Origin: Pseudomonadota bacterium
GTDB taxonomy: Bacteria > Pseudomonadota > Gammaproteobacteria > Burkholderiales > Burkholderiaceae_C
Assembly: GCA_021798395.1 (NCBI GenBank)
Contig: JAJZHS010000006.1
Span: 1 to 21,968 of the forward strand
DNA length: 21,968 nt
Direction: 5' to 3'
Positions 6,709 to 14,570 of the stretch are shown here, piece after piece; within the stretch, counting starts at the first letter, position 1; every line of letters starts with the position of its first letter. Position numbers and translations under genes: made by a program. The notes under the pieces are model-generated. The model was not told the DNA's origin. It worked only from the letters and a program-made list of their open reading frames with translations, and made no database searches.

Positions 6709-9237
6709 TCACCGGGCCGGGCAGTGTGCGGAACCCGGATTGTGCAAGACCTTCGCCTCGAACCGCGCGATGTCCAGGGGAACGCTGAAGCGGTAGCCCT
6801 GAAACGCGTCGCAGCCGTTGCGCATCAGGAACGACCACTGCGCATCCGTTTCGACGCCCTCGGCGATGACGTGCAGGCCGAGGCCCTTGGCCATGGTGAT
6901 GATGGTCTGCGCGACCATCGCGTCCTGCGCGTCGTCGGGCAGATCGTCGACGAACGATTTGTCGATCTTGAGCTGGTCGAGGGGAAGCCTGGTGAGGTAG
7001 GAAAGCGACGAGCTTCCGGTCCCGAAGTCGTCGAGCGAAAACGACGTTCCCGCGGCCTTCAGCTCGCGCATCTTCCGGAATGCGTCGTCGACATCGTCGA
7101 GCACGATGCTTTCGGTCAGTTCAAGCTTCAGCCGCGTCGGATCGGCGCCGGCCGCGGCCAGCGCCGCCCGCACGCGCGCGACGAAATCGTCCTGCGCGAA
7201 CTGCCGCGCGCTGACGTTGACCGCCAGCACCAGCGCGCTGCCGCCGGGCGTCTTCGCCCATGCGGCAAGCTGCCGGCACGCTTCGTCGAGGATCCACGAC
7301 CCGATCGGCACGATCAATCCGGTCTCCTCGGCCAGGCCGATGAACTCGACCGGCGGCAGCAGGCCGCGCTCGGGATGGTTCCAGCGCACCAGCGCCTCGG
7401 CGCCGATCAGCACGCCCGCGCGGTCGTACTGCGGCTGGTAATGCAGCACCAGCTGATGCCGCTCGACGGCCTGGCGCAGGTCGGCCTCGAGGGTGGTGCG
7501 CCTGGCCATCTCGACCTGCATCGCCTCCTCGAAGAAACGCAGCGCATTGCGACCGTCCTGCTTGGCCCGGTACATCGCCAGGTCGGCGTGCATCAGGATC
7601 CTGTCGGGCGAATCGTCGCTGCCGACGAACAGCCTGGCGCCGATGCTCGCGGTGCAGGAAAACAGCCTGCCGCCGATGTCGAACTTCTCGAGCATGAGCT
7701 GGCGGATCTTGTCGCCGATCTTCGCGGCACGCGTTCCGGCGACGCCGGCATCCTTGCCGAGTCCTTCGAGCACGACGACGAATTCGTCACCGCCGAAGCG
7801 GGCCAGGGTGTCCCCGCCGCGCACCGTCGCCTTCATCCGCCGCGCCGCCTGCACCAGCACCTCGTCCCCGGACTGGTGGCCGATGGTGTCGTTGATCGTT
7901 TTCAGATTGTCGAGGTCGATGAACAGCACGGCGCCGTATTCCCGGCTGCGCGCGCTGCCCGCGACCGCGTGCACCAGCCGGTCGTAGAGCAGCTGCCGGT
8001 TCGGCAGGCCGGTCAACGCGTCGAAGTACGCCAGTTGCCGCACCCGCGACTCGGCCTCGCGCTGCTGGGTGACGTCCGCCAGCGAGCCGACGTAATGGGT
8101 CACCTTGCCGTCCCGATCCTTCACCGCCGAAATGGTCAGGCGCTCGGTATACAGGCTGCCGTCCTTGTGGCGGTTGCACAGTTCGCCCTGCCAGTAACCG
8201 TCGCGCGCGACGGTCTCCCACATGGCCGCGTAGAACGCCGCGTCGTGCCGGCCCGACCGCATCAGCGCGGGCGTCTGCCCGACCGCCTCCTGCTCGCTGT
8301 ACCCGGTGATGCGGGTGAAGGCGCGGTTCACGCGCCGGATCACCCTGCGACTGTCCGTGACGACGATGCCATCCTGCGCCTCGAACGCGGTCGCCGCGAT
8401 GCGCAGCGCGACTTCGTGCTCGCGGCGCTCGGTGACGTCGCGAAAACTCACGACCACCGCGCTCAAGGTCTGGGCGCTGCCGTCGAACAGCGGAACCGCG
8501 TTGACGCTGAACCAGCGCGTCGCCGCGCCCGCGGCGCGCTGCAGCCCGATGCTGACGCCCAGCACCGCCCGCCCGGTCAGCGCCGCGCGCCGCGAAGGAA
8601 CCGACTCGTCGGGAAGCGGCGATCCGTCGTCGGCGACGAAACACAGCAGCGGCGGCTTCGGCACCTGTCCCATCAGGTCCTCCGCCGCGACGCCGAGCAG
8701 CGACAACGCCGCGGGATTCACCTCGAGGACCCGCATCTCGGGGTCGAGGATCGTGATCCCCTCGGCCATCTGCTCGAACAGCGTCCGGTAGCGGCGCGAG
8801 CGCTCGGACAACGCAGTCTCGAGCGAGCGGTTCAGCGCCTCGATGCGCGCCTGCAGGCGCTGCGCCTCGATCCACATCGCCAAGTGGTTCGCGGCGTTGG
8901 CGACGAAAGGCGCATACGTCGCGAACGCGCGCGCATCGCCGATCCCCAGGCGCACCGCGCCGCAGTCGGTGCGCAGCGTTCGAATCGGACAAGTCCAGTC
9001 GCTGCCTGCCGGCCCGGATTTCGGCGGTGCGCCGGGCTCGACGACCCGCCCGACGTCGCGCGTCGCGCCGGATGCGTCGCGCAGCGCGACCGCGGCCGCG
9101 CCGACTCCCGGAACGGCCTCGATGGCGCGCACGAACATCCACGCCGCCTGGACCTCGTCGGGGGCCGCCTGCAGAGCGCTGTGCAGCAGCAGAAAGCGCC
9201 CGAGAAACTCGGGCAGGGGTCCGCTGCGCGCGGTCAC
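6709..9237 (-). CDS. Sensor diguanylate cyclase/phosphodiesterase (GAF-like, PAS-PAS-GGDEF-EAL)
   Basis: An 842-residue protein with both c-di-GMP synthesis and breakdown domains. In order: a variable GAF-like N-terminal region (about 1-125), a short coiled coil (125-145), PAS (148-270), PAS with 'FTRITGYSEQEAVG' (280-395), GGDEF (400-570) and EAL (580-830). The active-site GGDEF is intact (482-486), with an I-site R473-x-x-D476 exactly five residues upstream, so product inhibition is expected. The EAL domain keeps E614 (AEALVRW), ELTES, DDFGTGSSS and EGVET, so phosphodiesterase activity is likely. There are no membrane segments, so it is cytoplasmic. GTG at 9237 was chosen because it overlaps the stop codon of the MEDS gene (GTGA); the frame continues upstream only as shadow of that gene. 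Tight coupling suggests that MEDS senses and this protein responds. Confidence 0.92.
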   Translation of the reverse strand: MTARSGPLPEFLGRFLLLHSALQAAPDEVQAAWMFVRAIEAVPGVGAAAVALRDASGATRDVGRVVEPGAPPKSGPAGSDWTCPIRTLRTDCGAVRLGIGDARAFATYAPFVANAANHLAMWIEAQRLQARIEALNRSLETALSERSRRYRTLFEQMAEGITILDPEMRVLEVNPAALSLLGVAAEDLMGQVPKPPLLCFVADDGSPLPDESVPSRRAALTGRAVLGVSIGLQRAAGAATRWFSVNAVPLFDGSAQTLSAVVVSFRDVTERREHEVALRIAATAFEAQDGIVVTDSRRVIRRVNRAFTRITGYSEQEAVGQTPALMRSGRHDAAFYAAMWETVARDGYWQGELCNRHKDGSLYTERLTISAVKDRDGKVTHYVGSLADVTQQREAESRVRQLAYFDALTGLPNRQLLYDRLVHAVAGSARSREYGAVLFIDLDNLKTINDTIGHQSGDEVLVQAARRMKATVRGGDTLARFGGDEFVVVLEGLGKDAGVAGTRAAKIGDKIRQLMLEKFDIGGRLFSCTASIGARLFVGSDDSPDRILMHADLAMYRAKQDGRNALRFFEEAMQVEMARRTTLEADLRQAVERHQLVLHYQPQYDRAGVLIGAEALVRWNHPERGLLPPVEFIGLAEETGLIVPIGSWILDEACRQLAAWAKTPGGSALVLAVNVSARQFAQDDFVARVRAALAAAGADPTRLKLELTESIVLDDVDDAFRKMRELKAAGTSFSLDDFGTGSSSLSYLTRLPLDQLKIDKSFVDDLPDDAQDAMVAQTIITMAKGLGLHVIAEGVETDAQWSFLMRNGCDAFQGYRFSVPLDIARFEAKVLHNPGSAHCPAR

Positions 9238-9848
9238 CGTCGCGTCTCGAATTCCCGCAGAAAGGTCTCGGGCTCGACGTAGAACGGGTTCCGCACGATC
9301 TGACCCCGAATGATCATCATCGGATGGATGCTCAGCACGTCCATCAGCATCTGGCCTCCGAGCAGCCGGGCGTCGTACTGGCAGCACGCCGTGTACGGAT
9401 GCCTTGCCAGGACGTTGTTGACCTGCGCCTCGTAGCGGATCAGGTCGGCAGGGTCGGCCAGCGCTGGGTCCACCGCCCAGTTCATTTGTCCGGTCCCTCG
9501 CGCGCCGACGTATCCTTCCTTGCCGACCGCGTTTTCGTAGAAATCCCGCACCATGTCCAGGGTGACGCTCGGTGTGAACTTCCCGCTCGGGCAATAGCCC
9601 GCTGCCGCGTCCGCAAGCGTCAGCGCCTCGTCGCTGACGCCGAGCCCGGCGAGGCGGTCGAGCATCGCGCTGCGCCCCGGAGCGTCGGCCAGGCAAAGCA
9701 CCTTCTCGTTCGCGCGCAGGCCGCTTGCGAGAAAGCGGGAGATGACGTCCTGCCTTTCGTCCTCGTCGCCGTAGACATAGCAGATGTGCAGCCCCTCGGT
9801 CGCCGGGGCATCGGTAAAGCCGAGGGCGATTTCGCGACGCGCTGACAT
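9234..9848 (-). CDS. Stand-alone MEDS sensor-domain protein
   Basis: A 204-residue protein that is almost entirely a MEDS domain (methanogen/methylotroph DcmR sensory domain). Visible family features are 'LHICYVYGDEDERQD' (20-34), 'GLRANEKVLCLAD' (43-55), 'GQMNW' (120-124), 'YEAQVNNVL' (139-147) followed by 'CCQYD' (155-159), and the C-terminal 'HPMMIIRG...NPFY' (175-190). In DcmR the domain follows a DNA-binding domain and is thought to sense small carbon compounds; here no such domain is present. ATG 9848 has GGGAGG upstream. The stop overlaps the next gene's GTG by 4 bases, so it probably works with the GGDEF-EAL protein, passing a ligand signal to c-di-GMP output (inference). The ligand cannot be read from the sequence. 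Confidence 0.87.
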   Translation of the reverse strand: MSARREIALGFTDAPATEGLHICYVYGDEDERQDVISRFLASGLRANEKVLCLADAPGRSAMLDRLAGLGVSDEALTLADAAAGYCPSGKFTPSVTLDMVRDFYENAVGKEGYVGARGTGQMNWAVDPALADPADLIRYEAQVNNVLARHPYTACCQYDARLLGGQMLMDVLSIHPMMIIRGQIVRNPFYVEPETFLREFETRR

Positions 9849-9867
9849 GCTGCCTCCCGGGGTCGGC

Positions 9868-9884
9868 GGAACACGGTGTGTTCC
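9868..9884. promoter_or_regulatory. Perfect palindrome upstream of the MEDS gene
   Basis: GGAACAC-GGT-GTGTTCC is a perfect 7-bp inverted repeat with a 3-base spacer, 20 bases upstream of the MEDS start codon and before its SD. It could be an operator or a leader hairpin. The binding factor is unknown. Confidence 0.5.
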
Positions 9885-9924
9885 TGTGTGAAAAGTCTAC
9901 GACGAGGTCGGCCGCAACACGACG

Positions 9925-9951
9925 CCAAATTGACCAAATTGGGCACAATTC
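9925..9951. repeat. Phased AATT-containing direct repeats
   Basis: Two copies of CCAAATTG start at 9925 and 9934, and a degenerate third (CACAATTC) at 9944, so AATT recurs every 9-10 bases in a region that is otherwise above 65% GC. It lies about 80-100 bases upstream of the MEDS start. It could be an upstream promoter element, a bend or a set of half-sites. Confidence 0.45.
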
Positions 9952-10015
9952 GCGCCATCCCGGCCGCGACTTTCGCGCGCCGCGGAGTCGATCAACGCAT
10001 CGCGATCGCTGCGGA

Positions 10016-10693
10016 TCAAGCCTGCCGGCGCCGCAGCGCGGCGACGTTCACCGTCGTTCGCGCTTCGAACCCGAGATCCGCGTAGAGCGTGATCGCGGCG
10101 ACGTTCGTCGTCCACGCGTGCAGGAAGGGCCGGTCGCCGCGGCGCTGGATTTCGGCCGTCACCGCGGCCGACAGCCGCCGCGCGAGGCCGCGGCCGCGGT
10201 AGTCGGGATGGGTGCACACACCGCTGACCTCGACGTGGCCGGGAAAGCGCATGCGCTCTCCCGCCATCGCGGCCAGCCGGCCATCGATGCGCAGGCCGAT
10301 GAAGCGCCCCATGGTGTGCGTGCGCGCGAGGAAGGGCCCGGGTTCGGTCAGCGTGGCCAGGGCCAGCATGTCGGCCGCGTCGGCGTCGCCGAGCACCGAC
10401 GCGCCGGGATCGACCGACAGCCTCCGCGTCGCCACCATCTGCACGCACGACGCTTCCGTGACGACTTCCAGGTCCGGCGGCACGGCGATCGGCGGCACCT
10501 GCAGGATATAGACCCTGTCGTCGCCCGGCCGCACCAGCGCGGCCAGCGCCGACAGGCTCTCGGGGCCTTCGTCGCGCGTCGCGGCGAAGCGGTTGACGTC
10601 GGGCAGGAAGCGCCGCGCGCGGTCGTCGCCGAGCGCCCAGTGGGGCTGGTGGCGCAGGCTCGCCCAGACGGGCCGATCCAGGTCGGACAGCAC
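10016..10693 (-). CDS. GNAT-family N-acetyltransferase (FR47-like)
   Basis: A 225-residue protein whose C-terminal half is a GNAT fold: motif A 'GVCTHPDYRGRGLARRL' binds the acetyl-CoA pyrophosphate, and 'NVAAITLYADLGFEART' is the usual closing motif. The N-terminal 100 or so residues (starting LSDLDRPVWASL) are the less conserved first GNAT lobe found in FR47-type members. The substrate is unknown. GTG 10693 was chosen because AGGAGG sits seven bases before it; a TTG six bases earlier is in frame but lies only one base from the SD. It is preceded at 46 bases by the globin-EAL gene on the same strand and probably forms a transcript with it. Confidence 0.85.
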   Translation of the reverse strand: MLSDLDRPVWASLRHQPHWALGDDRARRFLPDVNRFAATRDEGPESLSALAALVRPGDDRVYILQVPPIAVPPDLEVVTEASCVQMVATRRLSVDPGASVLGDADAADMLALATLTEPGPFLARTHTMGRFIGLRIDGRLAAMAGERMRFPGHVEVSGVCTHPDYRGRGLARRLSAAVTAEIQRRGDRPFLHAWTTNVAAITLYADLGFEARTTVNVAALRRRQA

Positions 10694-10739
10694 GGTCAAC
10701 CCTCCTGCGTGCGCCGCAACAGCGCCGTGTCGTCGTGGC

Positions 10740-12812
10740 TCAAGTCGCCCCCGTTTGAATGTCCGCGCGCATCTCCTCGTGCCAGACCTCGATCAGCTGC
10801 GTGATGACACGCGGGCGTATGCGCGATCGTACCGCGGCGCCTGCGTCGAAGTGCTCCGAAAGCAGCTTGGCCAACGCGGACTTCTCCAGCCCACGTTCGG
10901 CGATGAAGGCCTCCATGGTTCGGCGCGCATCCGCGCTGCCCTCGGTTCCCGGGTGATGGAACGCCGCGCCCTGCATGTCCCACAAGAGATAGGTCGCCAA
11001 CGCGCCCAGCGCCGTTTTCGGGCGATGCGGGTCGACGTCGTGCCGGAAACCACGGTACCAAGCCGGAATTTCGTGGATGGGCATCGGCCGGGCGATGCCG
11101 TACCCTTGCCCGAGGTCGGCTCCAAGCACGACGGCGCCCTCGATCAGTCCCCGGTGCTCGAGCCCTTCCACGGTCACGCGCATGTCGAACGCGTGCACCA
11201 GCCGCGTGAGGTAGAGCATGAATTCCAGCGCCCGCTGAGGACGCTGCGTCGCCCCGCGAACAAGGCCCTGATCCACCTTGACCTCGTCGAAGGCGTACTT
11301 GTCCAGCCTGAGCAGCGAGCTGTGACCGGACCCGAGGTCGTCCTCTGCGAGCCGGACCCCCGCGTCGCGCAATCGCTGCAAGAAGGCATTGCGATTCTCG
11401 TCGGTATCGTGCACCTCATGGCTCTCGAGGAGTTCCAGCTCGATGCCGACGCCGCTCGGCCTGCACCGCTCGAGCGCGTGGAGGATCGACCTTTCGCATC
11501 GTGGATCTCCGATGCACTCCGGCGGAAAATTCAGGGCGATCGCCACCCGCAGGCTTTCGTCGGCAAGCACGCTCGAGTCCGCGCACGCCTGCGCCAGGCC
11601 CAGTTCGAGCAGCGCGAACAGCTCCTCGTTGCCGCACGCGGGCAGGAAGCGATCCGGAGGCACGATGCGCCCGTCGTCGTCCAGCACCCGCGCCAGCGCC
11701 TCGACCTTGCGCAGCGCGCCGCTGCGCAGGTCGATGATCGGCTGGTAGAGGAACGTCACGCGCCCCTGAGAAATCCAGGCCCGATACGTCTGCCGCAACG
11801 GAAAAGGAATGACAGGCGTTGCGTTCAGCCTTTCCACGGCATGGCTCAGAACCTTCTGCAGATGGTTGAGCAGCGTGCTGATTCTCAACGTGGAAAAAAA
11901 CCTCGGCCAAGCGCTGTAAAGGCTCAGCAAGGCAATCGTCTTGCCCGAGTCGTCCTGCAAAGGAAGCGCGGCGCTCGACCGAAAGCCGAGTTCTTTGCCG
12001 AGGGCCTGCCACGGCTTGTTGCGCGCCTCGATCGCCCACGCATCGGACACGATGATCTGGCCGCTGCGCCATGCGCGCCCGCCGGGCCCCTGACCCGCCG
12101 GGCGCGACGGGTCGATGCTGATCTTCGGCACCAGGCCGGTCATCATGGCTTCGTGATAGCGGTGGCCGGCAGCCCCCTGCGACACCTCGATCTGCAGCTC
12201 GCCGCTGGCGTCGCAACGCGCGAAAAAAGCGCTCACGTCGCCGTCGATTCCGCCGACCTGATTCATGACGCCGCGGATGAGATCCGAGAAGTTGGCCGTT
12301 TGCTGGATCAGTTCGTCGAGCCCCGCGGTGGCCAACGCCAGTTCCGTATCCACGCGCTGATACGCCGCGGCCTGAGCCTGCAGATCCACGTAGTTTCGCC
12401 TCTCGACGATTTCGAGGACTTTGTCGCGGTGCTCCGAAGCGACCAGCGGCATGATCTCCGCCCGCACTTCCTGAACGAACAACGCAAAAAATTCGACCAG
12501 CGCCTGCAGTTCGATTCCGACCAGCGCATGCGCGAGTCCCACGCGTTGCGCCGCCGCCTGGTGTTGCGCCAGGGTCAGCTGCGGCGCGAAGATCAGCTTC
12601 AGGTGATGCGCCTCGCGCGCTTTCAAGTGGGCGAGTTCATCCGCGCGCAATGCGTGCAGAATGGGCGCACCCTCGGCCGTGTCCAGCAGCGAGTCGAAAA
12701 ACCTCGACGAAAACTGCCCGGCGAATTCCGCGATGGCGCCCTGGATCGGCTGCATCCTCGCCGCCGCCTCCGCCGAGTAGGCCTGCTCGTAGGCAATCGA
12801 AAATGTCAACAT
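10740..12812 (-). CDS. Globin-coupled-sensor-like GAF-EAL c-di-GMP phosphodiesterase
   Basis: A 690-residue cytoplasmic protein. Residues 20-160 resemble the sensor globin of globin-coupled sensors ('LKAREAHHLKLIF', then 'RVGLAHALVGIELQALVEFF'), with H95 the best candidate for the proximal heme ligand. A GAF-like domain follows (about 170-325: 'FRSSAALPLQDDSGKTIALL'). The EAL domain (345-590) keeps E371 (VEALARV), N428, ELLES (459-463), D491-D492 (DDLGSGHSS), K512, E549 (VEGLE) and Q569, so hydrolysis of c-di-GMP to pGpG is expected. The last 100 residues (590-690) form an extra helical tail of unknown role. There is no GGDEF domain. It may couple oxygen or redox state to c-di-GMP breakdown (inference). 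The globin call is weaker than the EAL call. Confidence 0.85.
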   Translation of the reverse strand: MLTFSIAYEQAYSAEAAARMQPIQGAIAEFAGQFSSRFFDSLLDTAEGAPILHALRADELAHLKAREAHHLKLIFAPQLTLAQHQAAAQRVGLAHALVGIELQALVEFFALFVQEVRAEIMPLVASEHRDKVLEIVERRNYVDLQAQAAAYQRVDTELALATAGLDELIQQTANFSDLIRGVMNQVGGIDGDVSAFFARCDASGELQIEVSQGAAGHRYHEAMMTGLVPKISIDPSRPAGQGPGGRAWRSGQIIVSDAWAIEARNKPWQALGKELGFRSSAALPLQDDSGKTIALLSLYSAWPRFFSTLRISTLLNHLQKVLSHAVERLNATPVIPFPLRQTYRAWISQGRVTFLYQPIIDLRSGALRKVEALARVLDDDGRIVPPDRFLPACGNEELFALLELGLAQACADSSVLADESLRVAIALNFPPECIGDPRCERSILHALERCRPSGVGIELELLESHEVHDTDENRNAFLQRLRDAGVRLAEDDLGSGHSSLLRLDKYAFDEVKVDQGLVRGATQRPQRALEFMLYLTRLVHAFDMRVTVEGLEHRGLIEGAVVLGADLGQGYGIARPMPIHEIPAWYRGFRHDVDPHRPKTALGALATYLLWDMQGAAFHHPGTEGSADARRTMEAFIAERGLEKSALAKLLSEHFDAGAAVRSRIRPRVITQLIEVWHEEMRADIQTGAT

Positions 12813-12970
12813 GGCTGCCCGCCTTTGCCCTGAGTCGCACGCGCCGTGGCCGTGGCCGCGACCGACTCCCGCCGCGGGCCTGACGATACCTTACATCCAG
12901 TCGCCCCCTTGCCGGGCCCTGCCGCAGCGTGCGCCTGCCCCCCGATGGCGAACCGGCGCTTGCGCGACGC

Positions 12971-13513
12971 TCAGACCATCCGCCTGAGGGTGTTGTCCCT
13001 TCGAATCAGATGGTGCACCATCGCCGCCGCGGCGTGGGCCGCCACCAGGTACAGCAGCGCCAGCCCCAGGTTCTCGTGGACCGCCTCGATCGAATGCGAC
13101 AGGGCGATGTCGCGCCCGATCAGCGAAGGCAGCGCCAAACCGAAGATCGCGACCACCCGGCCCGAGCTCTGCGCGACGAGAAGCCCGAGAATGGGTGTGG
13201 CCAACATCAGCCCGTAGAGGGCGGCATGAACCAGCACCTCCAGGCGCGCCTGCCAGCGCGGCAGCGCCGGAACGATCGGCGGCAAAGGGCGGATCCAGCG
13301 CACCGCAAGGCGCAGCGGGACCAGCACCAGGACCGCGAGCCCCGCAAGGATGTGCGCGTTGGTCAGCACCCTCTGCAGGGAGAACCTGCCGACGTACAGC
13401 TCATCTGCGTAGATGAGCGTCCATGCAGCCACGATGGCGAGCGCCATCAGCCAGTGCAGCCCGCGCAGGACGGGGCTTGCCTTTGCCGCCGGATTCTCAG
13501 TCGTCGATTTCAA
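12971..13513 (-). CDS. Cytochrome b561 family protein
   Basis: A 180-residue, four-helix membrane cytochrome of the bacterial b561 type (CybB-like), which passes electrons between quinol and periplasmic partners. Candidate heme-ligand histidines lie at the usual places: H20 (LRGLHW), H54 (NAHILAG), H96 (VHAALYG), H146 (VHENLG) and H160, and the tail HHLIRRDNTLRRM is diagnostic of the family. TTG 13513 was chosen because AAGGAA lies eight bases upstream and the length then fits the family. An ATG at 13585 would add 24 residues unlike any family N-terminus. It may supply electrons to an unlinked redox enzyme; the neighbouring signalling genes give no partner. Confidence 0.88.
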   Translation of the reverse strand: MKSTTENPAAKASPVLRGLHWLMALAIVAAWTLIYADELYVGRFSLQRVLTNAHILAGLAVLVLVPLRLAVRWIRPLPPIVPALPRWQARLEVLVHAALYGLMLATPILGLLVAQSSGRVVAIFGLALPSLIGRDIALSHSIEAVHENLGLALLYLVAAHAAAAMVHHLIRRDNTLRRMV

Positions 13514-13615
13514 TTTCAGGGTTCCTTTCGTGCATCGAAGCGCGGTGGAATCCCCGATGGCCGAAAATCCGGAGTCGATTTTCAACCCCGGGGCGCGCGC
13601 AACCCTCGAATCCTA

Positions 13616-13643
13616 GTCCACTGCGTCAGGGTAATTACCCCCC
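13616..13643. repeat. Left copy of a 28-bp direct repeat flanking the HD-GYP/GGDEF pair
   Basis: It begins GTCCACTGCGTC, then GGG and a C6 run, and matches the copy at 16136-16163 at 24 of 28 positions without gaps. It contains the perfect 12-bp palindrome GGGTAATTACCC (13629-13640). It lies between the divergent cytochrome b561 and HD-GYP genes. Confidence 0.7.
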
Positions 13644-13780
13644 GCCAGGCCCTGCGGGAACGGATCCGCACCGTCCCGGTGGAATTCCCGGTGCGCCAGT
13701 CGCATAATGGAACAGTTGTTGCCAAACTGCGCAGCACGCGAGAGGCAGTCCGCAGCCGCCCCACACTGCGAAAGGGTTCC

Positions 13781-14566
13781 ATGGACCAGCATGCAAAGGA
13801 TCGCGCGGCCATCGAAGGCATGCTCTGTTCAATGCTGGATTTGTTCAACCCACATCTGGGAGCGCACGGCAGGCGCGTGGCCGAATTGGCCACGGCGCTG
13901 GCACCTCAGTTCGACATCGAGCAGGACGCCATCGAGGATCTGCGCAACGCCGCGCTGTACCACGATATCGGCATGCTGGGAATCGAGCGGCGCAAGCTGT
14001 TCATGCCCTTCGCCGACCTCGGCGACGCCGATCGCGAGTTGATTCTGCTGCATGCGGAATTCGGCGCAGTGCAGTTGCGCGGCCTGTCCTGGCTGGAAGG
14101 CGCAGCCCAGACGGTTGCCGCACATCACGAGCATTGGAACGGAAGCGGCTTCCCGGCACGGCTGCGCGGCGACGCCATTCCGCTGGGCGCTCGCCTGCTG
14201 GCCGTCTGCGACAGCTACGACGAAATGCTCAACAAGCCCCCGGACGCCCCTCGGCGATTCACGCGCGACGAGGTCATAGACCACCTCCTGGAGCAGCGCC
14301 GGCGGCAGTTTGACCCGCTGGTCGTAGAAACCTTCGTAACCATGATTGAAGCCCTGTCGCGCAGCGCCCCGGTGGCGGCGCCAAGGGAGTTGCTTCTTTC
14401 CATAGGCCAGTTGCAGCCGGGTCAGGTGTTGGCGCGCGACCTGCTGACCACCGAAGGGCTGATACTGCTCTCCCGCGGTACCGAGCTTCGGGAAACGCAC
14501 ATTTCACGCCTGCGCGCATTGCGCGACGCGAGGGCTCTGGTCGAACCGGTCTACGTGCTGCCCTGA
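13781..14566 (+). CDS. HD-GYP domain c-di-GMP phosphodiesterase (GFP variant)
   Basis: A 261-residue cytoplasmic protein. The HD-GYP core spans about 10-195: H29, H61-D62 (LYHDIGMLG), H91 (HAEFG), 'HHEHWNGSGFP' (115-125) and D144 (AVCDSYDEM). The signature HHExxDGxGYP appears with Asn for Asp and Phe for Tyr; the metal-binding His/Asp residues are kept. Residues 200-258 form the small C-terminal domain often found after HD-GYP ('LQPGQVLARDLLTTEGLILL'). No receiver domain is present. The expected reaction is c-di-GMP to pGpG or GMP. ATG 13781 has AAAGGG upstream; the frame is open far upstream but only as shadow of cytochrome b561. A CATAAT box at 13703-13708 may be a -10 element. The diguanylate cyclase gene follows after 4 bases, so the two form an operon with opposing activities. 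Confidence 0.92.
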   Translation: MDQHAKDRAAIEGMLCSMLDLFNPHLGAHGRRVAELATALAPQFDIEQDAIEDLRNAALYHDIGMLGIERRKLFMPFADLGDADRELILLHAEFGAVQLRGLSWLEGAAQTVAAHHEHWNGSGFPARLRGDAIPLGARLLAVCDSYDEMLNKPPDAPRRFTRDEVIDHLLEQRRRQFDPLVVETFVTMIEALSRSAPVAAPRELLLSIGQLQPGQVLARDLLTTEGLILLSRGTELRETHISRLRALRDARALVEPVYVLP

Positions 14567-14570
14567 GAAG

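Noticed and set aside
4058..6796. Very long plus-strand open frame (912 codons) opposite the P-type ATPase
   Set aside because: Arg/Gln/His/Gly-rich translation without domains; the opposite strand has every P-type ATPase motif. It is a high-GC antisense shadow.
6592..9282. Plus-strand frame of 896 codons opposite the GGDEF-EAL gene
   Set aside because: Same shadow character; the minus strand encodes intact PAS, GGDEF and EAL motifs.
9912..9928. Sigma-54-like promoter on the minus strand (TTGGCG...TTGCGG)
   Set aside because: The GG-to-GC spacing is 9 instead of the required 10 and the -24 box lacks the CAC part.
9238..9948. In-frame N-terminal extension of the GGDEF-EAL gene
   Set aside because: The translation is Arg-rich and lies entirely over the MEDS gene in another frame; the GTG at 9237 with stop overlap is better.
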